Under the pieces are notes generated by a model. The model saw nothing but the letters and a program-made list of their open reading frames with translations, had not been told where the DNA came from and searched no databases. From assembly GCA_031213475.1 (NCBI GenBank), contig JARUPZ010000013.1, positions 4,258,739-4,322,738 on the forward strand: a stretch of 64,000 bases of DNA, read 5' to 3'. Every line of letters starts with the position of its first letter. Positions within the stretch are counted from its first letter, which is position 1. A program made the position numbers and the translations under genes. Source of the DNA: Nereocystis luetkeana (Eukaryota; Sar; Phaeophyceae; Laminariales; Laminariaceae). Positions 57,001-63,878 of this stretch are shown piece by piece.

Positions 57001-60000
57001 CTCTGTCGTCCGAGCTCTTGCAACCGGCGCACGACGAACAACATATCAATCGTTGATCGTGCGGGGCGGAAGCCGCACTCTTCGTTCCTCGGTATCGCAG
57101 TAGTTGCTGAGGCGGGACGCGACGATTTTCAACAACACTTTGCCTGCGTGGACAACAAGCGTAATCCCTCTGCAGTTGTTGCAGTCAGTTCGGTCCTTCT
57201 TTTTGTGAAGGACCTTGATGATGGCATCTTTCCATTGCTGGGGGACTTCTCCTGTGAATCAAACATTGACAAGGATGTTGTGAAAGCACTGAGCGAATGC
57301 CGGGTGGTCGAGTTTTAGGAGTTCGGCCGGGAGACCATCTGGCCCGACAGCTTTCCAATTTGACATCCCCTTAAGTGCTTCTGTCATCTCGTCCATGGAT
57401 GGTTCATCTTCAAGCGACAGTTTAGGCGGTCGCGTTGGCAACAGGTCGATGGTCGTGGGATCGAGTTTCAGCGACTTCGTGTTCAAGAGTTTGTGGCAAA
57501 ACCCCGCCCATCGTTCACGAATTCGCACCTTATCCCGTAAGAGCGTGCCTCCCTCGTCCCTAATAAACTGTTCGCTCCTTGATTTAGTCCCTTCCAATCC
57601 TACCGTACTCTTAAGGTGCTACTAAAAGCCTGTGCCGTGTATCAGCCATGTATAATATCTACAGGATAAAGGGGTTGCTGACTGCTGAGTCGTTCAATTA
57701 TTACGGGGGATCATAGTTGATAGGACGAAATATTGTTACTAAAAATGGTTAAATATATACCAGGTAGGTTTTTGTGTATACCATAGGTCCCACCAGGTAT
57801 TAACTTTGGTCCCCGGTAATAGGGCTCCTTGCTGATATTGAGCTGAAAGTCGCACTAGTTTTAACCAGATCGCACTCACACGTACGCGCTATTTTGTGGG
57901 CGGAAGCACGCCATTTCTGGCGATCTTACCCTACGGCATCGTGACGGTAGCTGTGTAAGGTATGAGTGCGATCCGCGTGCCTTGTCTATGAGTGCGGCGG
58001 ACTTAAGATTGGGTTATGAAACACAGCCCAACAGCGGGGTCTATGCTCCAGATCTTGTAGGATCGAGCTAAATCCACGTCGGAAACAAAGTAAGGCATTA
58101 AATTTTGAGCATTGACATCAAGTTGACGTTTCTTTTATCTTCGGGCACCCACTGTTCTAATGCATGGCGTTTTGGAAAAGTCTACGCATTGCGCTGGGCA
58201 CGCCAGACCAAACGGGCCCACATCGCGCAGGCTTTGGGGGAGTACCTGCACTGTTTGCGACCCGGGATCTGGGTTACAAAAAGAGACGGACCCGAAGAGA
58301 AAAAAAAGTGCGAACAAACACACCTACCCCTGGTACCGTAAAACCCGGGTGATCAAATAATATATATGACAAGGTATCCCACCCCCTCGGGTAACGGTCC
58401 TATCTAAGTCCCTCTGCAACGGAGATGCGGTAGTGACAGTGCTGTAGTAGGATTGGTGAGTAGGTTTAGCAGTCTGGGAGAAGGGATCTTCAGGGATGTT
58501 TTTTACTTGAGAAATGTGTAGCGTGGTCTGCACTTCGGAATCGTCGTCCGCATCAATTTTAACAGACAAATCGGAAAAATGGGAACGAAGCCTAAAATGA
58601 GAACCAAGCCGTATCTCCAGAACCATGTGGTGTATCAGAGAACCAAAATGATCCTGCGAAACCCCTTGGCCAGCCCTGTGAGAGGAGCTCGTCAGAACGG
58701 TCATGCTCCATCTCGTGCCTTCGGGTGGGCGCAAAAAGCGATATACGCTGGCTCTATTGTGATTTCTCTAGATGCTGGCTACCGCGGCGATGCCGAGGAC
58801 TTCCAGCCTGAGCGACAGCTTATCCGAAGGCTGCTGTACAGCCCCACAGGACTGTCAACTTTTTTTCTTGGAGTTGTACACAATTGGTTTGCTTTCTAAA
58901 AAAACCGTCCGTTCCCATTTTTTGTTTCGTTCTCATTTTTCCGTTTTGTCAGATAGTCTGAGAAATTTCCAGGTTCGATGCAAACTCGGCGTAGCCTCGT
59001 TTATGGCGAGTTTTGGCCCGTTTCGGCTGCGGTTTTTGGGTCAGGGTTAGGGTTAGGGTTAGGGTTAGGGTTAGAGTCAGGGGTTGGGTTGGGTCTTCGC
59101 CCGTGCCTTCATCCCAACAGGAACCAAAGCATCCGAAGAGCCTACCAACCTAAAGATCCCTTCTCCCAGATTGTTAAAGATCCTCATCCTGCGTATAGTG
59201 CCGGTATGCGCCAGCCAGCAATACCGGCATCATACAGGCAACCGGCACACAACCAATCTTCTCGTCTCTGTTCGATTTTAAATTTCTTCTTGTTTATCTT
59301 TTGGCCCAGAGCGCGCCACATTTTCAACACCACCTATCTTCTGAGAAGAACTGACGAGCAAGCCTAACCGCGGCTCGCGCCAAGCCCCTGGACTAATAAT
59401 AGTACGCCCACACAATGCCACAAGGAGCACATCATCCGTCAACACTCCCTACCGTGCCTCGTGTGGTTCCGAGGGTGTGGCGGTGCTAGCGTGGTAGGAC
59501 ATGTTTGTGCCTACCAGGTGCGCGCCCGCTACCTGGTACCTGGCAAAAAAATCAGGCTGTAGGGATCTTGGCTTTCGTCAAAAACATATAAAGCCATGTG
59601 ATAGTTCATACATCTCAGCAGAGTCATCACGTGAATGTTGAGAGGAGCAACAAATGAAGAGGGCCATATGTGCCCTGTTTCATACGTACCGGGACTGCTC
59701 CCTTCAGGCTTTTTGGCCGAACTCTCAGGAACCTGTAGTCGAGTAGGTGCGAGTATTATAGATCAGAACCGCAAGTGCGAGGAGCATTTTGTTTTTCAGG
59801 ATGACGGAGAAAGGGAAACGACTGGAAGGGAATGGCAACGAGTGCACGCGCAAAGGAGCGGGTGGATTGGGCCAAGGCGATGATGCGGCCATGAAGAGCG
59901 GCAGGAAGACGGTGCATGGATACCCATGATCTGCGCGCACACTATCATCACGAGAGAAGCAGTCATAGTTTGTTTTTTCCTGGTTTTGTTTTTCACGAGG

Positions 60001-62222
60001 CAGAATAGTATCTACCGGTACTCGTCACTGGTTTTTGTAGTTTAACGAGTTGTATACCCTTCAAGGGGGATAACCTACGCGACTATCAGGGACGTGGTAT
60101 CATAACTGTGCTGCACCTTTTTGTGTCAGACAGTCCAGGAAGAGATGGCGATCGTTGATATTCGTGTGGCAGTAAGGTTCGATTGCTCCTTTTTTCACTG
60201 CATATCCGCGAGTCTTCACTCTGACAGCACTCCAGATAGCAGGCAGGTGTGTTCCTCTTTCGTTTTCACGACTACCGTGCGTTTCGTACGGTGCAGGCAG
60301 CACTTCAGACAGCATCCGCTGTAGTCAGCAGCCACGAGTTGGTTAGTGGTGGGAACGGGGGTACTCTTCTATATTATAGTTGAGAGGATATACCCGCGGC
60401 CATGTTAGTACGGGGGACCATAGTTAATAGGACCTGTGGTATACATAAAAACCTATATATTTAACAATTTCTACTAACAATATTTGGTCCTATTAACTAT
60501 GGTCCCCCGTAAATAGTTCAGTTTTGCACATTGGTTTTATCTTGTGTGCGCTTTTTCCGTCTCGTGTATTTTGAGGCAGCCGAATTTTCGATTTTTTTTG
60601 TTTTTCGGATCTTCCTAGGGCTCCAGCACCTTTTGTGTGACCACGGACTCCTTCGTCAGAGAGTTAATGTGAGAACAACAACAACAAACAACAAGTACCA
60701 CGTCGTACGTATGCGTTTAGCAAAAAAAGCATACACACGGTTTGAAAATAGAATAAGGGGTCTCCAAGCAAGATATATTTTCTTTCGGTTTCAGAATTGT
60801 GAACGTGTTACCTATTATTGAGCTACCAGGTATAAGGGTAATAGATCGATCGATCCCCTTGCCCCCGCTGAACGGAGGGATATTTGGGGGGACGTGACGG
60901 TATAACGTCGACGGCCGTACGTTGACCTACCCGCTTCGTTTCAATACCTACCTGGGGAACCAGGGAGATTTCATGATTTGGGACGCACGCGCAAGCGTTT
61001 CCATCATGGACACGTTCGTGAAGGGAGATCCGAACTCACGTCCTCGACGACGTCAAATGTGAAGGAACTTTTTAGAACCGCAGTCCCGTTATGGGGGCAA
61101 ACCACTCAAAATTCAAGTAGTGTGTCCCGAAAACGGGACCGCGGCTCTAAAGGGGCTAATAAACCTGACATCGGGAAGTAACCCAGCCTTGAGCTACAAA
61201 TAAGAGCCCGAGGCTCTCACTTGAAACAGGAGTTTCTCGTTGCTCGGACTTACTGCTGCACGTAGCACATTTCGTTTCGATCCCAGAAAAAATAAGTGTG
61301 ACGCTCGATTTCTACCCGGCCAAAATAAGAAAGAGGTTCCATAAAAGAAAAGGCTTGGAAAACAATACCAGTAGATACGTAGGGAATTCCCAGTCTGACG
61401 AGTTCGGATTTATGTTTCTTATTACGTCTGCAGTAGTAGTAGTATGTACCGGTATGTGTTACTGCTGTGGTACCCGTTGAGATCCAAGTGGTGATTCTAC
61501 GGCGCCATAAACCGCTGGTTGGTGTGATCAGAACCTGTGCTTGCCTCAAGATACAGAGTCACTCCCCACACCACTGACATGAGTAGCAGGTGCAAGTATG
61601 ATGCCAGGTACCAGGTACCTGGTACCTGACAACGTATTTACTACCAGGTACTGGTACCTGGTATACCTGATACGTATTTACTCGTATACCAATGTTGGAG
61701 GGAAAAACACGGTTATTGGGATGGTGAGCTGTGGTGCCTGCTGCACCAGACCAGACCGGCGCTGTGGGGAAACACGACACCAGGTACCCTCAGCCTGCTT
61801 CATTACCAGGTCTCGTAGGTACAGCACAATTTACTCGCATCGTGTGTCGTGTTTTGTGGCTTCCAGTATACTTTGTGTATGCCGAGATTCGAGCTGCTCT
61901 CACTAGTAACTACTGTGTTGTGTACAATTAATAATATACGTACGATATAATATGTGCTCACTTGTTTGTTCCAGTCGAGATGTCGCCCGCGTCCCGAATC
62001 CTCGTGCACCGGCATCGCCGGGACCTCCGAGGTGGTGCTAGAGGAGCTCGAGGCTGGCTTACTGGTGCGTGCTCTTGAAGCGGGTGGCATCTTGGACTGC
62101 AGCACAGGAGGATGAACCCACTGCTGAAATCCATGCGGAGGAACTCGCAGCTGAAATCCATGCGCAACGCCGCGTATGCCCAGCAAGAGCAACAGCAACA
62201 GCAGCAGGCCGCGCCGGACCAT
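32913..62222 (-). CDS. Gene 2: plastid-targeted PAO-like Rieske non-haem iron oxygenase
   Basis: Fifteen joined exons give 539 codons from an ATG at 62222. Residues 1-22 form a signal peptide (MVRRG, nine Leu, GIRGVAHG) with Phe-Gln next. Residues 23-80 are Ser/Pro/Arg-rich, a bipartite plastid leader as in heterokont algae. The mature enzyme shows WYP at 88, Rieske ligands near C129, H131, C149 and H152, iron motif N250, D253, H256 and H261, a PaO segment ([17 protein letters not shown]), C469-x2-C472 and a hydrophobic end. Exons, first to last: 61962-62222, 51668-51724, 49222-49346, 48561-48681, 48153-48344, 47232-47262, 46222-46289, 45211-45288, 44162-44260, 41240-41304, 40961-41048, 39677-39768, 37896-38007, 36110-36208, 32913-33041. 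Plant PAO is about 540 aa, so only a short last exon is missing. It is expected at the thylakoid or inner envelope; a role in chlorophyll or related tetrapyrrole breakdown is inferred from the family. Confidence 0.92.
33042..36109 (-). other. Gene 2 intron 14 (3.1 kb)
   Basis: Contains G-rich runs at about 33203-33322, a C run near 34150 and two degenerate MITE2 copies (35009-35115 and about 35947-36047). No gene is supported on either strand. Confidence 0.55.
35009..35115. mobile_element. MITE2 copy (diverged)
   Basis: TGACCCTTTTGTTTTAGGAC at the left and the inner arm AATTCGTCCCCGAAATGGGG. The right end is worn. It lies in intron 14 of gene 2. Confidence 0.5.
36110..36208 (-). CDS. Gene 2 exon 14 (C-terminal CxxC motif)
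   Basis: [18 protein letters not shown], then an Ala-rich hydrophobic stretch. Acceptor GGACAG, donor TGG/GTAAGA. 99 nt, equal to gene 1. Confidence 0.92.
37896..38007 (-). CDS. Gene 2 exon 13
   Basis: [19 protein letters not shown] and on to [16 protein letters not shown]. Acceptor GACCAG, donor GAG/GTGCCG. 112 nt, equal to gene 1. Confidence 0.92.
38572..38595. repeat. G24 tract
   Basis: Uninterrupted run of 24 G in intron 12 of gene 2 (a C run in the transcript). Confidence 0.95.
39677..39768 (-). CDS. Gene 2 exon 12
   Basis: [20 protein letters not shown], then [10 protein letters not shown] and two bases. Acceptor CGGCAG, donor CCT/GTGAGT. 92 nt, equal to gene 1. Confidence 0.9.
40247..40327. 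mobile_element. MITE2, shortened copy
   Basis: GTTTAGGACCGCAGTCTCGT at the left, TCCCAAACGGGCTTGGAGTC and AAGGGTTA at the right. The centre is shortened. It follows a G-rich run directly. Confidence 0.6.
40509..40545. repeat. CT/TCTC microsatellite
   Basis: Run of CTCTCTCTCTG and TCTCTCTCTT units. Confidence 0.8.
40961..41048 (-). CDS. Gene 2 exon 11 (PaO domain), followed by a GC donor
   Basis: [20 protein letters not shown], then QDLVFLHHQ. Acceptor CGACAG. Ends CACCAG/GCGAGT, a GC donor where gene 1 has CAG/GTGGGT. 88 nt, equal to gene 1. Confidence 0.9.
41240..41304 (-). CDS. Gene 2 exon 10
   Basis: [20 protein letters not shown], then G and two bases. Acceptor GTTCAG, donor GGCCG/GTAAGG. 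65 nt, equal to gene 1. Confidence 0.83.
41741..42029 (+). repeat. Repeat R4, copy B
   Basis: Starts TGTACTCGAGGAGAGACATG directly after a G run and runs through ACCATAGACCCTCGCATCCC to AGAGACAGCAATGGGAG. It is collinear with copy A at 10196-10462. Confidence 0.7.
42777..43020 (+). repeat. Duplicated block, copy A
   Basis: About 245 bp starting TGTGTTCTTCACATTGAACC and containing CCCGTCGACATCCAGCACAA. By eye it is close to 90 percent identical in its first 120 bases to 54691-54945. No shared open frame is intact in both copies, so a non-coding repeat is likelier than a gene. Confidence 0.65.
43460..43561. mobile_element. MITE2 copy
   Basis: TTAACCCTCTTATCAATAGC at the left and ACGAGACTGCAGCCCTAAAT at the right, with the inner arms ACAAAACCACTCAAAT and GTCGTCTCC. 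Confidence 0.6.
43724..43987. mobile_element. MITE3-related element with 25-bp inverted ends
   Basis: GAGGTATTCTGCGATAGAGG at the left and the inverted CCTCTATCGCAGAACGCCTC at the right. The ends belong to the MITE3 family but the interior differs, so it is a subfamily or chimera. Isolated ends of the same type occur near 38625 and 42730. Confidence 0.6.
44097..44120. repeat. C24 tract
   Basis: Run of 24 C close to the exon 9 donor of gene 2. Transcribed as G, it makes spurious polyglycine frames. Confidence 0.95.
44162..44260 (-). CDS. Gene 2 exon 9, followed by a GC donor
   Basis: [20 protein letters not shown], then [13 protein letters not shown]. Acceptor CCCTAG. Ends CGCCAG/GCACGT, a GC donor at the same place as in gene 1. 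A C24 tract on the + strand lies about 40 bases into the intron. Confidence 0.88.
45118..45155. repeat. TA-rich microsatellite
   Basis: Imperfect TATATA run with TTTA interruptions in intron 8 of gene 2. Confidence 0.8.
45211..45288 (-). CDS. Gene 2 exon 8
   Basis: [17 protein letters not shown], then LVQFQAPTL; 26 codons against 28 in gene 1. Acceptor CGGCAG, donor CTG/GTGAGA. Confidence 0.82.
46222..46289 (-). CDS. Gene 2 exon 7
   Basis: (G)[19 protein letters not shown] then LDK. Acceptor GCTGCAG, donor AAG/GTGTGA. 68 nt, equal to gene 1. Confidence 0.86.
47232..47262 (-). CDS. Gene 2 exon 6 (31-nt microexon with the iron ligands)
   Basis: [10 protein letters not shown] plus one base. 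Acceptor CGGACAG, donor CACG/GTAAGC. Asp and two His of the mononuclear iron site, as in gene 1. Confidence 0.9.
48153..48344 (-). CDS. Gene 2 exon 5
   Basis: [20 protein letters not shown] to [14 protein letters not shown]. Acceptor TTTGCAG, donor TTA/GTGAGT. 192 nt, equal to gene 1. It ends with the Asn of the iron motif. Confidence 0.93.
48561..48681 (-). CDS. Gene 2 exon 4 (second half of Rieske domain)
   Basis: [19 protein letters not shown] and on to KVYPTQ. Acceptor GGTAAAG, donor CAG/GTGACG. It is the exon most similar to gene 1 (about 94 percent by eye), and the similarity reaches into the flanking introns. Confidence 0.93.
49222..49346 (-). CDS. Gene 2 exon 3 (first half of Rieske domain)
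   Basis: Starts [16 protein letters not shown] and contains [17 protein letters not shown]. Acceptor AACCAG, donor TT/GTGAGA. 125 nt, as in gene 1. Confidence 0.93.
51221..51466. mobile_element. MITE3, well-preserved copy
   Basis: GACGCGTTCTACGATAGAGG at the left, CCTCTACCGTAGAACGCCTC at the right, 246 bp, same interior as 14811-15057. It lies in intron 2 of gene 2. Confidence 0.75.
51668..51724 (-). CDS. Gene 2 exon 2 (WYP segment)
   Basis: Encodes [19 protein letters not shown]. Acceptor CGGCAG, donor CAG/GTGAGA. Same length and phases as gene 1 exon 2. Confidence 0.87.
53320..54075 (+). mobile_element. LINE relic (reverse transcriptase fragments)
   Basis: On the + strand, [12 protein letters not shown] near 53365-53400 resembles the [10 protein letters not shown] block before the RT core. 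About 480 bases later, [20 protein letters not shown] (near 53880-53945) and [10 protein letters not shown] match the post-RT region of the LINE at 55520-57640 (RRIRL...[22 protein letters not shown]). Frames are broken and the RT core between them is missing. It is a second, older and opposite-strand LINE copy. Confidence 0.5.
54483..54511. repeat. AATAAATC short tandem repeat
   Basis: About three and a half units of an 8-bp repeat. Confidence 0.75.
54691..54945 (+). repeat. Duplicated block, copy B
   Basis: Starts GTGTTTGTTCTTCACATTAA and contains the same CCCGTCGACATCCAGCACAA core as 42777-43020, then an A-rich run. The A-rich ends of both copies could mean retroposition, which is an inference. 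Confidence 0.65.
55520..57640 (-). mobile_element. Non-LTR retrotransposon (LINE), 5'-truncated and frameshifted
   Basis: Reading down from 57597: [14 protein letters not shown] (RT block 0-1), then [36 protein letters not shown] (motif A), [17 protein letters not shown] (motif B), LYADDAGIV (motif C, catalytic YADD) and YLGGII (motif E), then a C-terminal region with [11 protein letters not shown] and a basic tail ending at 55520. No endonuclease domain is present, so the 5' part is lost. The frame breaks about three times (two between 57259 and 57044, one near 56330). The first catalytic Asp of motif A is Asn (FIN where family members have FID). It is dead on these grounds. Clade is not assigned; RTE- or Jockey-like are both possible. 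Confidence 0.88.
57701..57819. mobile_element. MITE1 copy carrying two 7-base insertions
   Basis: Complete ends (TTACGGGGGATCATAGTTGA and GGTCCCCGGTAA) with flanking TA. The length is 119 bp, 14 more than the 105-bp reference. The excess is two separate 7-base insertions that each create ACCAGGTA (57759-57766 and 57792-57799). Confidence 0.85.
58554..58958. mobile_element. MITE5, element with an empty site elsewhere in the window
   Basis: The insertion starts near ACAGACAAATCGGAAAAATG and ends near CATTTTTCCGTTTTGTCAGA, inverted repeats of roughly 45 bp with mismatches. Copy B of R5 lacks it and reads straight through (GTCCGCATGTGAGAAATT on the R5 strand). Exact ends are uncertain by about 2 bases. 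No target duplication is obvious. Confidence 0.65.
59044..59080 (+). repeat. Interstitial TTAGGG repeat, about 5 units
   Basis: GGGTTAG repeated without error, then degenerating into TTAGAGTCAGGGGTT. It lies inside repeat R5, not at a chromosome end. Confidence 0.85.
60408..60512. mobile_element. MITE1 copy
   Basis: ACGGGGGACCATAGTTAATA at the left and ACTATGGTCCCCCGTAA at the right, in reverse orientation to the copy at 2375. It lies in intron 1 of gene 2, 1.4 kb downstream of exon 1. Confidence 0.78.
61066..61160. mobile_element. MITE2 copy
   Basis: TTTTTAGAACCGCAGTCCCG at the left and GGGACCGCGGCTCTAAAGGG at the right. The TTAA ends are worn. Confidence 0.65.
61598..61675. repeat. Cluster of TACCAGGTA/TACCTGGTA words
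   Basis: Within about 75 bases, ACCAGGTA or its complement TACCTGGT occurs four times, arranged as overlapping palindromes (CCAGGTACCAGGTACCTGG). This is the densest site of the word that is over-represented across the window. Confidence 0.7.
61962..62222 (-). CDS. Gene 2 exon 1 (signal and transit peptide)
   Basis: 87 codons. The start at 62222 was chosen because a textbook signal peptide follows at once. An in-frame ATG at 62396 would add 58 residues and bury that signal. The exon ends HLDWNKQ before GTGAGC in phase 0, and DWNKQ plus the next exon (WYP) reproduces the WRDHWYP of plant PAO. That match links this exon to exon 2 across a 10.2-kb intron. Confidence 0.85.
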
Positions 62223-62675
62223 GATGATGATGATGACTACTGCTGTATTGGAGAAAGGAAGAGAGGTAGGGTATAGATTTACAGCTGCCGCAAGTACTCT
62301 AGCGGGTTTGGCAGGTTCGTTTGGGTATCTTTCGTAGGTCAGGAAGACGCGAGGCGAGGGATGGTAGTAGTGCGGTGCCGCCCTTTCTTTTCCCACAACG
62401 AATCAGGAAAGTCAGGGGCAGCTCTATTTATTTGTCTTCTCGAGTAATGATCAAGTACCTATATGACGGAAATGTAAGAAGCGTTCAGCATTATTTATAC
62501 ATATCCGAACGGTACTTACATTTGCGCTCAGTATGGTCGTTCAGTTGGTACTGGAAACGAAAAAACAACTTGATGTTGATGTCCAAAAGTTCAAGTTCAA
62601 TGTTTCTACTTCCAGGAAAAATCTTTGTTTTGAGTTTGAAATTTTAAATTTTAAATTTGAATATTTGAAGAGGAC

Positions 62676-62970
62676 CTTTAACAATCTGGGAGAAGGGATC
62701 TTTAGGCTGGTAGGCTGCTCGGATGTTTTGGTTCCTGTTGGGATCAAGGTACGGGTGGAGACCCAACCCATCGCCAGACTCTAACCCTAACCCTAACCCC
62801 AAACCGCAGCCGAAACGGGCCAAAACTCGCCATAAACGAGGCTACGCCGAGTTTGCATCGAACCAGGAAATTTCTCACATGCGGACGACGATTCCGAAGT
62901 GCAGACCACGCTACACATTTTTCGAGTAAAAAACATCTCTAAAGATCCCTTCTCCCAGACTGCTAAACCT
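62676..62970 (-). repeat. Repeat R5, copy B (inverted), with CCCTAA units
   Basis: The reverse complement of R5 copy A without the MITE5 insertion. It includes three CCCTAA units at 62781-62799. It lies about 450 bp upstream of the gene 2 start codon. Confidence 0.75.
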
Positions 62971-62978
62971 AGAGGGGC

Positions 62979-63076
62979 TTCAACCCCTTTAGAACCGCAG
63001 TTCCGTTTTTGGGACAAACCACTTGAAATTTGAGTGGTTTGTCCCCAAAACGGAACTGCGGCTCTAAAAGGGTTAA
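62979..63076. mobile_element. MITE2, best-preserved copy
   Basis: A near-perfect palindrome with CAACCCCTTTAGAACCGCAG at the left and GCGGCTCTAAAAGGGTTAAC at the right. It is inserted beside R5: the R5-type phrase AATCTGGGAGAAGGGGTCTT follows directly. Confidence 0.78.
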
Positions 63077-63878
63077 CAATCTGGGAGAAGGGGTCTTTAG
63101 GTTGGTGAGCTGTCTGTGTGTGTACATGAAGGTGTACGTGGCAACCCGCGGTATACTCTGGAAATTTTTTTTAGTGAATGAACGTGTGTTCTGGTTCTGC
63201 AATAAGTTGGGGATGCAATCACCGAAATGATGTCTTGGTGCATATGGTCGAATAGTTGAGCGTCATGCTTTGAGTATACTGCGCATATGATAGGTATTTG
63301 GGCAATCCGAGTGATCGCAGTACCAACGGACGAAATACTCTGCCAGTACCACCTGGCAAAGTGCCCGCAGAACAGAAGAACCCCGAAACACTTGTAAGTA
63401 CACCAGCAGTATTCCACAGCAGTAGTGAACTCCTGAATACTGCGACTACGATATAGCAGTATCCACAGCACCGAATTTCGAAGTACTGCGAGTACTCTCA
63501 GTACCCCGCAGTAGTACATGAAGCCCAAGGACTGCGAGTACACGAAGAACATAATATATAATATGTTCTTTCGAAAATACTACCAGTATATTTTACTCCC
63601 AGTTACTGAGAGCCTCGTCAGTGCATCTTCCACCCGACACGGGTGTCAGAAATACATCCATGTGCAAAGAAAAACGTCTACAAGTATCTATCTGCAAGTT
63701 TCCGGGCACCGGTTTTATCAGACAGGTAGGGGATGAATTCGGCCCTCCAACCGCTGAAAGAGAGTGGTATGCGCGGTCGGATCCCACAGAAACCGCGAAG
63801 CGTTCATGGGGGGGGGGGCGACTCGATAGGAGAGATGTACTCGATCTCAAGCATGGCTGTACATGTAGTCGTATGACC

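Larger units (their letters stand above)
58470..59190 (+). repeat. Repeat R5, copy A, with nested MITE5 and TTAGGG units
   Basis: The flanking parts (58470-58553 and 58959-59190) are contiguous in inverted copy B at about 62676-62970. In copy A they are split by the 405-bp element at 58554-58958. The right part carries five TTAGGG units. Non-coding. Confidence 0.75.
51725..61961 (-). other. Gene 2 intron 1 (10.2 kb)
   Basis: The longest intron of the window, between the targeting exon and the catalytic exons. It contains a + strand LINE relic (53320-54075), the second copy of the duplicated block (54691), a - strand LINE (55520-57640), MITE1 copies, the R5 repeat with TTAGGG units and a nested MITE5. 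No other gene is supported. The region 52620-52870 is a C-rich degenerate low-complexity stretch. Confidence 0.65.
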
